From NCBI GenBank assembly GCA_009760885.1, contig CM019701.1, positions 33,866,697 through 33,930,696 of the forward strand: 64,000 bases of DNA. Direction: 5' to 3'. The stretch's first letter is position 1. The number at the start of each line of letters is the position of its first letter. A program made the translations under genes and the position numbers. The notes under the pieces were generated by a model. It saw only the letters and a program-made list of their open reading frames with translations, had not been told where the DNA came from and ran no database searches. Shown in pieces: positions 15,201 through 30,200 of the stretch. This DNA is from Achatina immaculata. Lineage: Eukaryota > Mollusca > Gastropoda > Stylommatophora > Achatinidae.

Positions 15201-18200
15201 TAAGTCAAAAATTCCATGCAATTTTATGTTTCACTAAAAAAAAGTGGTTCTGAAAATCAATTGCATTTTACCATGTGCAGAGATTTGTTCATCCTAAGTC
15301 AACCATCATTTTTCTATACTATCAGTGTCTATCAATACAGGTAGTAAAATGTATCATGATAAAGGAATCAAATGTGTTTTATTAAAAAAAACAAAAAACA
15401 AACTTACATTCAGTCCATCTGCTGGATGTCTCCTTGAACTACCATCCTGTTATGAAGAATTTTTAAAAAGTACAAAAAAATGTGAAGATCATCAGAACAT
15501 GCAATTGCAATATTAGTACCCAATTTTATTCACTTATTCCTGCAGTCAAGTCTACTATATGCTTGCTGAATTGCAAGTTCAGACCATGTGGTCCCATACT
15601 CCTGAATGTAGCAGTTCTCAAGTGCTAGGCAGCTTCTGTCATCAGCGTGGCATTGTTTGATGGCTATTACCAGAAAATCAGATTTGTTTCTGTAGTTGGG
15701 GCCACTAGAATGATTAAGGGACTGGTTTTTTAAATGTACTTTTATGCAATATGCATATTTTTAAAATATGCTTTTCAGAGATGAAGTGGAAATATACAAA
15801 AACAAAATAGCCTCAAACACAATAGTGCAGCCTAGGTCACACACAAAAAATCATCTTACAAGACAAGAAAATATGATAAGTACGAATGAGACAAAAACAT
15901 TCCACCATGAATCGACTATTCAAATATTTGTGGAGGCCTAAATAACAAAACTGTCATGTGTAAAAAACTTTCACTAGACCATACAGATAGCGGGACAGTT
16001 CTATGGAATGAATGCTTGTCACCAAGCCAAAGATCATGAAGTTATGACAATTGACAATTTTAATATGCCATATGTGAAACAAAATATCTTACATCTAAAA
16101 AACAAATAATATAAATCTTTTACTTCCTGAAGAAATAAAACAACTCCTACATCTGTTGGAATGTTACAAGGAGGCTGGATTCAGTGTCCAACACTTCATA
16201 CGTGGTGGAAGTGATTCAAAACAGTAGGAGCACACAAATCTATTCAGACATGGCTGCTCACTGGCCATCTACTCAGCAGGACCCCTACATCAACGCACCT
16301 CACTCACAGAAATGACTTCTGCTTGTCTATATCAATGTTGGCATCATTGATTTATTAAAACTACTGCTATTATCTTTCTGCTAGATTTCACAAAAAATTT
16401 TTCCCTGGTCAGTTGCTTATGTTCTCACTTACTTAGGAGTGAATCTTGACTCAAAATTGACGTGGAAGCAACACATCAACAGTGCAGAAGCAAAAGCCAG
16501 AAGAAAACTAGCCATATTAAGAAAATTGAGTGGAACCACATGGGGAGCTAGTGAAAGAATCCTCAAGAATGTATATCAGCAAAGTATTCTACCACATTCA
16601 GAATATGGCTCAACATCTTGGTGCACAGCATCAAACACTACGCTGCATAATCTAGACAAGGTTCAAAATCAGTCACTACGGATTATCACAGGTGCCATGA
16701 GGTCCACACCAATAGTAGAAATGCAGAAAATAGTTGGTGTTCAAGCGCTAAAGGAACGTAGAGACACAAAGGTCATGACCATGGGAGAAAAATTCCTTAG
16801 CTCTGTAAGCCATCCCATGAAGGAGAGATTCAATAACTTGGCATTAGGACGGCTTAAAAGAAGCAGCTTCATTCATCAGGCAAAGCATATGCGTAAGCTG
16901 ATACCTGACCTTCCAACTGTAGTCGCTCCATTATCATCTGTACCAGAGCATACACCATGGAAAGAAGCAGATTATACACAAATAACTATTCAGACTGAAG
17001 TGAAAGGTGTGCAGAATGGTGAGATGCAGAGCAGTCTTGTAAGATCAACAGCCACACTTAGTGTTCTAGATGACAAATATCCATGTGACACCTGGATACG
17101 TGTGTATACAGATGGATCTGCACATAATGCCGTAAAGAATGGAGGGGCAGGAGCATATACTGAATATCCAAACAACACTATTGACAAGATTTCCATACCC
17201 ATTGGTAAATACTGCAACAACTTTGATGCAGAAGTTATGGCAATTATTGCTGCAATTGAAAAACTATCAGACTCCAGAACTGATACATGTCCTGTAGTAA
17301 TTCTCACAGATGCAAGATCAGTACCGGAAGCTCTTCAGAGCAACAAACTACCAGACCTTAAGGATGCATTGTCAAAAATTGGCTTACAACATGGAGTCAC
17401 GTTGCAATGGATTCCCTCCCACTGTGGGATACCAGGCAATGAGAAAGCTGACCATCTGGCTAAAGAGGGCACTGAAATGGAGCAACCAGACATACCAATC
17501 ACCTATAATCAGAAGAAAAGCATGATAAAAACCTACAAGAAGCCACAAACACCACCACATGATGACTATCACATGCTAAACAGAAAGGAACAAGTCACCA
17601 TCTTCCATCTCCGAACAGGACACAGCCGACTCCGAAGTCATATGTATACAAAGTTTAAGGTTGGTACTACTAATCTATGTACATGTGCCCAGGTGCCCCA
17701 AACTGTGGAACATATCCTCCAGAACTGCATCAACTACGAGACACTGAGAAATAATTACTGGCCCAGTGAAACCACTAAAGAAGATAAGCTCTACGGTTCC
17801 ATACATGAGTTACAAAAAACAGTGAAATTTATCCAAGAGACAGGACTGCAGATATAGACAGACAATGCGAACGAAGAAGAAGAAGAAGAGCTTATGTTCT
17901 TCAGTACGCTTTATTCCAAAGTCATCTCAAGTCTTAAGATACAAGGGAAGTACTGTGTAAAGTGTTTTATATCATTCTTGAGTACTCTATGATACTGTTG
18001 TAAAGATAAAAGGGATGGCGACTGCAGTAAAACTGGTTGAAATAAATAAGGTAGACAGAGGTGTATGGTGCAGTTTTACAAAATGAGGGAGGGAGTGAGT
18101 AAGGTGAGAAAAAACAAATAGAAAGTATGAGAATGTATAAATGAAAAACATACAACATCTGATATTTCGGCGTGAGCCTTATTCAAGGATACATACAAAA

Positions 18201-21200
18201 CAAGACAAAAACATGAAGAACTTATCTGAAATGTCTTCCTCCGAGTCAGGACAGAAAAGTGTGTAGTAGAAGAGAGAAGGAAAGACCACGCTGCCTCTGA
18301 ACAAAAGATGCCCGATAGAGCCAATCGTGAAGAAGAGGCGAAGAGAGGGGAGGAGAACAAGTGGGAGAAAGGGGTGGGGGGAAGGCAATAGAAACATGAT
18401 TGCCGCTAGAGGTGTTGGGGGGGGGGACGGGGACGCGGGGAGATAGTGAATGAAGAATATACACACCTGCAGGGAGAAAATAGTAAATAGGACAAGACCC
18501 TAAAGACACCAATATGTTGGCGGAGAAGAAAATAGGGTGGTGGTAGGGAGGGGTAGCATGGAGAAAAAATAGAGTTAAAAAAAAAAAAAGGCCGGTGGAA
18601 AAATAAAGAACTTACAGAAAGCTGAAGACATTGTTAATTCCAGCTGGGTGGAGCGCCTTATTTTCCAGACTGGCTGTCTCCACCCAGCTGGAATTAACAA
18701 TGTCTTCAGCTTTCTGTAAGTTCTTTATTTTTCCACTGGCCTTTTTTTTTTAACTCTATTTTCTTTCTCCATGCTACCCCTCCCTACCACCACCCTATTT
18801 TCTTCTCCGCCAACATATTGGTGTCTTTAGGGTCTTGTCCTATTTACTGTTTTCTCCCTGCAGGTGTGTATATTCTTCATTCACTATCTCCCCGCGTCCC
18901 CTTTTCCCTCTCCCCTTCCCCCGACACCTAGCAGCCATCATGTCATCATGTTTCTATTGCCTTCCCCCCACCCCTTTCTCCCACTTGTTCTCCTCCCCTC
19001 TCTCCACCTCTTCTTCACGATTGGCACTATCGGGCATCTTTTGTTCAGAGGCAGCGTGGTCTTTCTTTCTCTCTTCTACTACACACTTTTCTGTCCTGAC
19101 TCAGAGGAAGACATTTCAGATAAGTTCTTCATGTTTTTGTCTTGTTTTGTATGTATCCTTGAATAAGGCTCACGCCGAAATATCGGATGTTGTAACGTTT
19201 TTCATTTATACATTCTCATACTTTCATACTTTCTATTTGTTTTTTCTCACCTTACTCACTCCCTCCCTCACTTTGTAAAACTGCACCATACACCTCTATC
19301 TACCTTATTTGTTGTAAAGATACATACACTTGCAGAACTTGACGACATTCTGATGAAGGTCGTTCCATCAATAAATGCTATGTAGTCATTATAGAAAGCA
19401 AGGGGTCCAACCATAATGCCATGGAAGTAGAACATGAAGCTCAAGTACTGGAGAATTGTAGGAAGTTTCCTGTGAAACAATTAAGAAAATCAGTTAATGA
19501 AACAGATCATACAGCAATTATTTAAAATGTACATGATGCCATAACAGCTCTCTTATACAAAAAAGAACAGATTAATACCTGACAGCTTGTTCCTTCTGAT
19601 CTGGTGTTAGCTTTGATTGATCTTTAAACCTCCCGTCATGAAGAGCAAAGGCCAGGCTTGTTAGTTTTTGTGTTTGTATCATTAAAGGTCTGTAAAACAA
19701 CACAGCAACAAATAATACTGAGGGAGTTCAATAGGCATATGAGCTGAGAGCAAAATATTTTTTGTTTAAATTTCTGTTTTTATGAATATATACATTTGTA
19801 TGTGAGTGTGCATTTACTCATTCTCTCTCACACAGACACAATGCATATATAAGCAAATGTGCACACGCATGCACGCACACACACCTATATATTATTTAAG
19901 GGTTCTTATTTTGATTAAAATGTAACAAGTATTATCTCACATGCATGAAACGAGCAACATATTTCCCAGCATCCTGCTCAATCACCTTCTCAGGTACATC
20001 TTCATCACACATTTCTTCATCTTTTGTCTCTGAACGTTTTGCCAGAATTAGTTTAATTTATTCATTTTCACTGTGGCATTGACAGCTGCCATCTACCCCT
20101 GGCATCTCAATTATATAGTTCTGTAACCATTTCATTTTCAATGCAACCTGCACTTAAAATTCCTCATTGTGAATTAACAACTTTGACTTTTCTGAACCCA
20201 AGGTTTAGAAGTTTTCACTCTTTATCCCTTGCATCAGATAGTGGAATGTACAAATCCATCTTAGTCGTTCTGTATCCCTCCTCAGTATTTCAGTGACAGA
20301 GGAGTTTGGATGTATCAGGTTCTTCTGGAGATCTTTCAATATGCTGCGGTCCAGAAGGTGGTGTTTCATTGTTTCTTCTTGTCTGTTGCAGTACATGAGG
20401 TACAGTGTGTGATCAGTGGTCACTCTGTGTAAATGCTTACTGAGGATGGTATGTCCTGTGCATAAACTGAATACTGCATGCTGGTCTCCACAACATAATC
20501 TGTTGATGTGGTCTCTAGGGTTGCACTTTGGCAGGTGTGGATATAGGGATCTTCCAGCTGAGCTGCTGGCCTGGCAGTTCATCCACTGCTGCTTGCAGCT
20601 GTGTATATGTCTAAATGTTTTTACTGTAAAGGAAATGTAAGGTTGTAGCATGATTGCTCTGCAACCAATGTCAGTCTGTCAGCATATTTACTGCCTCTGA
20701 TGTTCATGTGTCCTAGTATTTGCTGTAGGGCGGTCATGATGTCACAGAAGCCAAGCAGTGTTACTGCACTGAATATAGTGGTTGTCATGTTCAATTTTCA
20801 AGGACTTTGAGAGCATAATGGGAGTCTGAGAATATAAAAAGGTTTTTTTGAATGTGTGGTGTGATAATAACCAAGAAAAAGTCACATACCATCTACTAGA
20901 ATGTCCAGGGGTTGTAAATATATGATAGGAATACCTACCTGAATATCCAAACATTGAAAATGCATTATATACAAACTCAATACAATTAAAGAAGACCTGT
21001 AGATACTTCCACTTCACACTGAAGAACACAAGCTCAAATGGCTGCTGGATCAGAGAAATGAATGTGTTGTGTGTTTTTGTATTTGGTGGTGATGACGGTC
21101 AGAGTTGCCAATTTAGCCTGCATCTCAGCATTGTGACTGAAGCAGTGTAAAATCCACAGAAGAAAATGTGATTTATCCTATCCAGAAACATTCACTCATT

Positions 21201-24200
21201 CATTTGCATGTCCCTTGCGGAACTTTGCCTCTCTAATAGCACTCCTGTAGGCATCTCCGTTGTGAGCAAGATGGCCTGTTGATGATGCATCCATTTGCAG
21301 ATCATCAACGATGTCTTGCAGCCATCTTCGCCTCGGTCTTCCTCTCCTTCTTTTTCCCATTATGCACTCTTCCAAGACAGTTTTATCTAGATTATCATGA
21401 TGTTTAATGTGTCCAAAATATTTAAGTTTTCTCTCTTTAATCCTCTTTACTAACTAGCCTTCTTCAACATTAAGTTCTTGTAGTATGGATACTACAAGAA
21501 ATATTATGAGTGCCAAATATCCTGCACTGTCTGCTCCCTTGAAAGAAGACCCATCACTGTACATCTGGATCTAGTTCTTAGAGATGGATTCCATGGACTC
21601 CAGTGCATGCAATTTTAAGACACTGGGATCTGATTACTTGCTCACTAGTTTATTCTTGATTCTGATGTTAATTTGGGGGAAGTGAGAAGTCTGTGTCCGG
21701 TGGAATGTCTAGTATCTTTTATTTATTTTTTTAAGCACTTCTTCTTCAAGAGTTGGTGTCTTGTATTTAGTTATTCTGCCATAAACACTGGAGTTTTTAG
21801 TTTCAGTCTATTATTAGGTTTCCATTTATCTACTACCATTCTGTTACAATGGTCTGGATGCATGCATTTATTTCCTTCAATTGCCTCAATAGTTGGCTTT
21901 TATTTTCTTATATCTATAGTTCTATGTTTACATCAATTTTATTTGCAGCTGTGGATGCTAGTGCCATTCCTAAACAAATGAAATAAAGGCCTTGATTTTG
22001 TATTTTGTTTCCTTGTGAGAATCGCACTTTGATGCTGTTCAGAATTCATGAAACCACATTTAGAAATACAAGTCCAGATCTATATTCTGTACTTTTTTGG
22101 CTTCAGTGACCTAAATACCACAATGCATAAACTTGATTATAACTGATATGTCATCTACATTTATGACTGTCACTGTCTCAAAAAAAAGTGAAAAGTGGAT
22201 CTAATTACACAGAGTTAATAACGCTTTATATTAAATACTATATACACATAAATAATTCATCTGTTTCTGTTCTTCACATTTTATCGGGTATCCTGATTGA
22301 CAGGCATCCAAATTAACTGCAATCCTCCCATGCATGCATGCACATATATCTATAGATATGCACACATGCACATACGGAATGGCACTGCATTGACCGACAC
22401 ATTTAAAAAGTCATAAACATTTGAATTTAAAGGAGGAGAAATCATTAAAATCACCTATAAATAGAACATGCCATTTATTATCAAATACAAACTTATTTCT
22501 TGAAAATTATATTAGACAGATATAATCTGAGCCTAAGCGTGTTTGCACATGTTTTTGGAAATTGACCTCCATGCATCAATGACAGGGAACTCATCAACAT
22601 TGGCTTGTCTGAATTCTTGATTTGTCAAATGTTTCTGGTACAAGAATCCCCACAGGAAAATGTCAAGGACACTGAAGTGGAGAGGCCAAGAAGGTCACGT
22701 GATGTCAAAATAAGACATAACACCTGAACAATCACCAGACAACAATCATACTAGTTGGCGTGTTGTGGGATGTTTACCCATCCTGCTGGAAATGAAGGCA
22801 TCTTAGGTGCACATGACACAGGTGATGTAACGATCTGAATTTACAGCCAAAATTTCTCTTTTGCTGTCCTCAAAGAAATATGGTCCCACAGTCTCAAAGA
22901 CCATGATTCCACACAACACCATTTTTGGAGAGTACAACAGCTTTCCACTGCAGTTCCTAAGGGTTCACAGGTGACCAGTACCTCATACTCTGTTTATTAA
23001 CAAACCCCGGCAGATGACAATGAGCTTTGTCAGTCATCAATAAACTGCTCCAGACCTCCGGTTCTCTCCATAGCAAGCCCAGTATCTCTCTCTCTGAACC
23101 TTAAGTGCCCAAGGGCACATGGGGCTTCCACAAGGGTTTTCCACAAATGCCTGTCCTTTGCCTTTTTTCCCACTCTTGCCCAGGTGAGCACTCTATTGCT
23201 CAACATCCTTTCTGTTGTTCTTCTCCATGTCTCTTTTGGTCTATACTTACTTCTGTACCCCTGTGGTGTCCATCTTACCGCTATTTTTGGTAGTGAGTTG
23301 TCAGTCAGTCAGAGCACATGTCCCAACCATCGTCAGTGTCTTTCCTCAATAATTGTTGTAAGTGGCTTCCAAGCCCAGTATGGCAATACAAAATTCAACC
23401 CGTGCTTCCCTATATCTGTTTAAAATTTGTTGAATAATTTTAATCTTGTATGGATAAGGCCTAAACTTTTTCTGTTCAGTGAAAAGCTTCTCTCACTCTC
23501 ATTAGGTTCTCAAATGTGCACACAGTTCATGGATCTCCATGTTTCATGTCTAACACACCACACATTTCCTCAATATTCTCCCCCCCCCCCCAATGTGGTA
23601 CCCAGGATCTGCAAAGAATAGAACCGCTGTACCCTACTACGCATGATCGTAAAAGGCGACCTTTTAGTAACCCTATGGTTCTAAGGACTGTTATTGCAGG
23701 AGGTGGGGTGGAGAATTCGCTCTCCGCTCCAACGGCGTGCGTCTCAAATAGCCTCTGGCAGTCAAGTCCACTCCTGGCCTTCTCGTGGCAGAACTGTTTA
23801 AACTGATAGAAGGGGCGAAGGCAAATATCTGGCACCTGAAAACCAGACACTTAGGGTAGATGAGAGGCACGTTTTGTAGCTCATCTACCGCTGCTGGCCA
23901 GATTCGTCAGCTACCGTGCGTGGAGCGGTGCTCCTCCCGGCCAATGAAGAAAAGTGCAAATGGGTTGCCACGTGGCACCACTGCGGAAAAGGTGGTAGAA
24001 AGGATAAAGCGAAGCAAACAGTCAAATCACGGCACCTCTGGTCTGGAGGTTGGCCACGTCCCAAGTGCACTCATATCGAGTGAAATGGCTGAACCGGCTT
24101 AACCCTGAGGTTAAGACATTGCTGGCGAGACTCTTCGGATGCCGCACGTGGAGTGAAGCTCCTCCCGATCAAGGAAGAAATTGCGGAAAAGAAATAACGG

Positions 24201-27200
24201 CTGCTGTGCAGCACCGATGTGAAAAGGTGAAGGAAAAGATAAAGTGAAGTTTAATCAGTATGTCCAGTACTATCGCTGCGAGAGCTGCACATACCACGGC
24301 GCCTCTGATCTAGAGGCTGGCTACGTCCGAAATACACCTACACTGGTGAAATATGCCGAAACCAGCATACACTAGGGGTGAAACTTGATGGCTAGGCCTG
24401 TCACGCCACCTCCATTCTAGAGGTCGGCCACGCCCAATATACAAACTGGTTAAATATGCCTACACCGCTCACACCAGGGGTGAAACTTGAAGGCTACACA
24501 TGTCACAGTACCTCTGCTCTAGAGGTCAGTCATGTCCCAAACACGCCCTTACTGGGATAATATGTCTAAACTGGCTCAACCCAGGGGTGGAAGTCACTAG
24601 TGGCGAGGATTCGTCCTGGACAAAAGCTCCATCCTGGTCACAACTAGGAAGGGTAGCGGCCACAACCACAAAACGCTAAGTCAGAGATACTGGACCAGGG
24701 CAGTCTAGATAGGCAACCACCTCTCACCCGGCAGAGATGTATGCGTATCCTAATCATGCTGAGGTTTTCCGGTGAGAAAATCCAACACTGGACTGGATGG
24801 GCAACCACCTCTCACCTGGGGTGATACACAGGTATCTCAAAACACGTCAAGGTTTTCCGGTGAGAAAGTCCAACTCTGGCCTGGGTGGGCTACCACCTCT
24901 CACCCAGAGGGGATATACTGATATCCAAAGCACGTCAAGGTTTTCCAGTGGGAAAGTCCAACTCTAGACTAAACTGATGCAACAAAAACCACAGTGTCAC
25001 ACAATCCCGCTTCTGAGACCCACCAAGAATACAGGCTCAAGCCCTGCGATACTCTGAACCTCTTGTGGTCCTCTCGGAGATCTCGTGTGGTCCTTTGGGG
25101 ACCATGAGACTTAACGAGGACCACAGGCGTAAATTCAGTAGGATCACAGGGTGGTCTTGGTGGTAGAAGCGAATGAAGAAGACGAAGAGCAAGCCTATCT
25201 GGTAAAAAACCATCTGACTGCTACAGAAACAGAAGCAAGGGAAAAAAACAAATGCAGGTGGAAGGAGAAATGCTTATCAGGAAACTGACCCCATGAAGGT
25301 TGTGGATGAAAGCCAGCCACTTGAAGTCCCCAGCCCGACTGCAGACCTCCTGGAACCTAAACACAAGATGCAAATAGGCAGCTGGAATGTAAGAACACTT
25401 AACCAGACTGGAAAACTAGCACAAACCATCAAGGAAATGCACAGGTACAAACTAGACATACTAGGAATATGAGAAGCAAGATGGACAGGACAAGTCAGAA
25501 GGAAATTAACAACACAGCACACAAAAGATGATCAGGTAAAGAAGATCATCATAAAGGAGGAGTAGCACTGATTATAACAAAAGAAGCATCAAGAGTATTG
25601 TTGAAATGGACCACTATAAATGAGAGATTATTATATGCATGCTTCAACTCAAGATTCACGAAGCTGTCTATTATAGTTTGTTATGCACCAACAGAAGCTG
25701 CTGAAGAGGAATTAAAAGAAGATTTTTACAGTTGAAACAATACCCGAGCATGATATGCTACCCATCTTGGGTGACTTCAATGTAAAAGTAGGTGAGGGAA
25801 ATGAAGATAGAAGAAGAATCACAGGAAGAGCAAAAATCTGTGAGAAATAAATGAAAATGGAGAAAGACTGTGCAGTTTATATGAAGAAAACATGATGACC
25901 ATCGGAGGGACAATTTTCCAACATAAAAACATCCATAAATTGACTTGGAGGTCCCCAGATAAAACCACAGGAAACTAAATCGATCACATACTAATAAACA
26001 AGTGGAAATGGTCACTACAAGATGTGAGAGCAAGGAAAGAAACAGATGTAGGAAGTGATCACAACCTTCTGGTAGCAAAAATAAAACTAAAATTAAGGAA
26101 AGCCAAAAACGGAGAACACAAAGGCATGCTTTGATACAGCAAAACTGAAAGACCAGAAAACAAGGAAAGAATTCTCAACAGTACTTAGCTCTTCTCGTGC
26201 CATGCTCGCTACAGCGAGAACTTCCGGTTACTGAGTTGCATGCCATGCACATTATAGTGATTTTTCGTTTGTTTCAGAGTAAAACACAATTCAAATTTTG
26301 GCTCGCATGTTATCTGCGCATGTCAAAATTATCCAGCATCCTTTTTACTTCATGTCACTGGCTGGTAGGCATTTTTTCTTACGTTTCTGTTCAATCTGAT
26401 GCATATTTTTGTAACTTTAGTCAAGAACAGACATGCCCTCAGACAAGACAAATGTTACTGGATGTTCCCTAGTCAGGTCTCAACCAAAAAGAAGGGCTAA
26501 AACAGGTGCTAGACAGTTTTTTCTGGCATTTTGTGGTAAGAAATCTTCTGACATTGTTTCTGACTATGCTTTTGACCAGCGATCTGACAATGGTTCTGAT
26601 AGTTCGTCAACAATGGTTCTAATAGTTCATCTGACAATGTTTCAGACTGCCTTCTTCTTCTTCGTTTGCATTGTCTGTCTATATCTGCAGTCCTGTTTCT
26701 TGGATAAATTTCACTGTTTTTTGTAACTTATGTATGGAACCGTAGAGCTTATCTTCTTTAGTGGTTTCACTGGGCCAGTAATTATTTCTCAGTGTCTTGT
26801 AGTTGATGCAGTTCTGGAGGATATGTTCCACAGTTTGGGGCACCTGGGCACATGTACATAGATTAGTAGTACCAACCTTAAACTTTGTATACATATGACT
26901 TCGGAGTCGGCTGTGTCCTGTTCGGAGACAGAAGATGGTGACTTGTTCCTTTCTGTTTAGCATGTGATAGTCATCATGTGGTGGTGTTTGTGGCTTCCTG
27001 TAGGTTTTTATCATGCTTTTCTTCTGATTATAGGTGATTGGTATGTCTGGTTGCTCCATTTCAGTGCCCTCTTTAGCCAGATGGTCAGCTTTCTCATTGC
27101 CTGGTATCCCACATTGCAAAGTAACTCCATGTTGTAAGCCAATTTTTGACAAGGCATCCTTAAGGTCTGGTAGTTTGTTGCTCTGAAGAGCTTCCAGTAC

Positions 27201-30200
27201 TGATCTTGCATCTATGAGAATTACTACAGGACATGTATCAATTCTGGAGTCTGATAGTTTTTCAACTGCAGCAATAATTGCCATAACTTCTGCATCAAAG
27301 TTGTTGCAGTATTTACCAGTGGGTATGGAAATCTTGTCAATGGTGTTGTTTGGATATTCAGTATATGCTCCTGCCCCTCCATTCTTTATGCCATTATGTG
27401 CAGATCCATCTGTATACACACGTATCCAGGTGTCACATGGATATTTGTCATCTAGATTTCAGACTGTGAATCTGACCGTGTTTCTGACCATGAAAATGAT
27501 TCAGACAAATCTTCTGATAGTACAAATTTGGCTGCAATCAGTGATAGTGACAGTCGTCCCTCGACAAATACTGTTGCTCCTGTCACTTCTGCTCCTCCAC
27601 ATGCCAAACGGGCGAAGAGGAATGTTTCTGCGGCTCGAACAGCAAATGCAGAACCAGATTCGACATGGAGAGCAGCACAGACGGATGAAGAAGTAGGTAA
27701 TGCCACTGATGATAATGATGGCAATGGTATCTTGCTGAATACTGGAAATCATAGGACACCTATGGCATTTTTCCTGGCACTGTTCACAGAAACTATTTTG
27801 GACAGTCTCATTTATGCTGCTAAGAAACTTAGCCAAACTGCTAGTCTCAAAAGGTGCAGTAAATGACATCAGTGAGTACCTGTTGGTCGTTATGAAATGT
27901 ACAAACTTCTGTCGACACTCATAGCCATGAGCATTCAATCTAAACCCAAACTTAGTGATTATTGCAGCACCAAACCTGTTTTACACACTCCATTTTTTAG
28001 CCAGATGTTTTCAAGGAATCAGTTTCAACTGATATACAACACCAAGCTGCATGTCAGTGAAGCTGATAGTGAAGGCAAGTCCAAAACTGAGCCATTTGTT
28101 AATCAGTTGTTGTCATCATTTCAGGCAGCCGTTCAGTGATCCAAGTATTGATGAAATGGTAATCGGCTACAAGGGACGCTGGAGACATAGGCAGTATGAT
28201 AGGCAGTATGATGCCAGCAAGCCATCTAAATATCACATCAAGACCTACGGCCTTTGTGACTCCCTCACAGGTTATGTTTTCAACCTGTTGGTTTATTTTG
28301 GGGAAACCACCTCTTACGCCTCTACCAGTGCTGACACTTCCACTCATGCTGAGAAAGTGTTTGAGACTGCTGCAGAAAGTGGTTGAGACTGCTGCAGCCA
28401 ATCAGATCTTCACATCACATTTTTGCAGACAGGTATTACACCAGTCTTCCACTTACTGAATATTTGCAGTCTAAAGGCCACAATTACACTGGCGCAGTGA
28501 ATGTCAACTGTAAAGGTTTTCCTCCTGAGCTAAAAAATAAGAATATAACTCCAAAAAACCCATCTACTACGTGAAAGATGATGGTGAGAATAAAATTCTC
28601 TGTGTCTCCTGGAAAGAAAGACCTACAAAGAAACTTGTCCATTTTGCGACAACATATGGACAAGCCACCGCAACTCCTGTTGTCCAGGAACAGGAACAGG
28701 ATGAGTTTGAAAAAGCCCACCATCATTCACACTTATAACAAGTCTATGAATGGATGCGACAGGATTGACCTAATTGTGTCATATTATGGCTTGCATTCAA
28801 GAAAAACAGTGAAATGGTGGAAGAAGATATTCACTTGGACTTTGGAAGTTGTACAGGTGAATGCACAGATATATATATTATTTCACGAGGAGATTCTTGC
28901 CAGGGAACAGTCATCTCTAGCCTGGTTCAAGATACAACTTACTGAAGGCATGAGAGCCAACTACAATCAGCGGCAGCACCATTCCTGGTGTTAGTATGCT
29001 ATCTCCCAAGTCACTGGGAAGGTGAGCTAATGCTCCAGTAGATCTTAGGTTCCAAGGTGCTCACCTTGTGAACATGGAAAAGAACTTGAGGAACTGTGTC
29101 CACTGTTCCAGACGTGATAAGATCGTCCGCTTGAAGTACTACTGCACAACATGCCCGGACAGACCCCATCTGTGTCCCAAAGAATGTTTTGAGAAATATC
29201 ATAAGCAATCTTCGGCATGATGCTACTGCTTCAACTCCATTTGTCTATGCTGTCTGTATTTTCTGTTTGGGCCAACTCTTGCATCTTTGTATTTACACCA
29301 CTCTTGTTCATTATCTTTATTTCTTATACATTTCTTCGATTGGAGACAGTAGATGACAATGTGTTGTACAGTGTTCATGTGTTGTACATATATTCTGTAT
29401 AACATTTTTTTCCTTTTTCACTTTTCATGTCATATATATATTTTCTGTAGATAATGTTTTTATGCCTGTTTTATACATAGCAAATGTGTACTGCTTTGTG
29501 GTTTTTGTTATTGTGTTTTTTGGCTGGCTGCGAGATGAAAAGTTTTCTAAAGTTCAGGAAAAGTTGTGAGAATATTTTATATGAGGAATTCAGTTTACCA
29601 TCACAGTCAATGAGTTGTGTATGCAAGAACAGGAAAAGTGCTCATTTCAAGTTCATGATATGGAATTCTGCAATATGTAATTTATTCTGGTGATCATGCT
29701 GCATAATTCATGGAATGTTTATGAAAAAGTTGTGCCAAAATTTTGAACACTGTATAAGAGGAGTTCCACTTACCATCAACATTTTGGACAGTTTGTGCAA
29801 TAGAGCCTTCACCCCAGCCAAAGCAGTCCTTTTCAGGGCCACCCAAAATTTTAGGATATTCAACCACTGGATCCTAGCAAAGAGTTCTAAATGTTTTCTG
29901 TTGTGTTTGTGTTTTGTTTGTTTCTGCAAATTTGTGCACAAAGTGATTACATTTCATGTGAGGATTTCCATTTATCATCGATTTGTGATTTCCAAGTGGA
30001 TATTTACAGCTCTAATGGTAAGTAGAAACCAATTTCCTTGGGGGGCTGAAAATGTCGTATTTTCTCAACCGTTTTTTTTTTATAAACAAACTCCGCATTT
30101 ATGGAATCTTCATTCATTTTCTTTAAATGTATAATAAGTATACTTGTGTAAGATGGAAATAATTTGTTAAATCACTTTTTCAACTATGCCCCAAAAATAT

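Noticed and set aside
18170..18210. Hammerhead-ribozyme-like text (AAGGCTCACGCCGAAA on the minus strand, repeated in the other arm), and AAGGGCAAATTGCCCGAAAC near 54566
   Set aside because: The stem followed by GAAA is there, but the required CUGANGA core is not intact in either place; at most decayed relics.
18076..19278. Several open frames of 88-147 codons in the inverted repeat (for example MSYLLFSPCRCVYSSF)
   Set aside because: They mirror each other between arms, are low-complexity (Pro, Ser, Leu) and show no family; explained by base composition.
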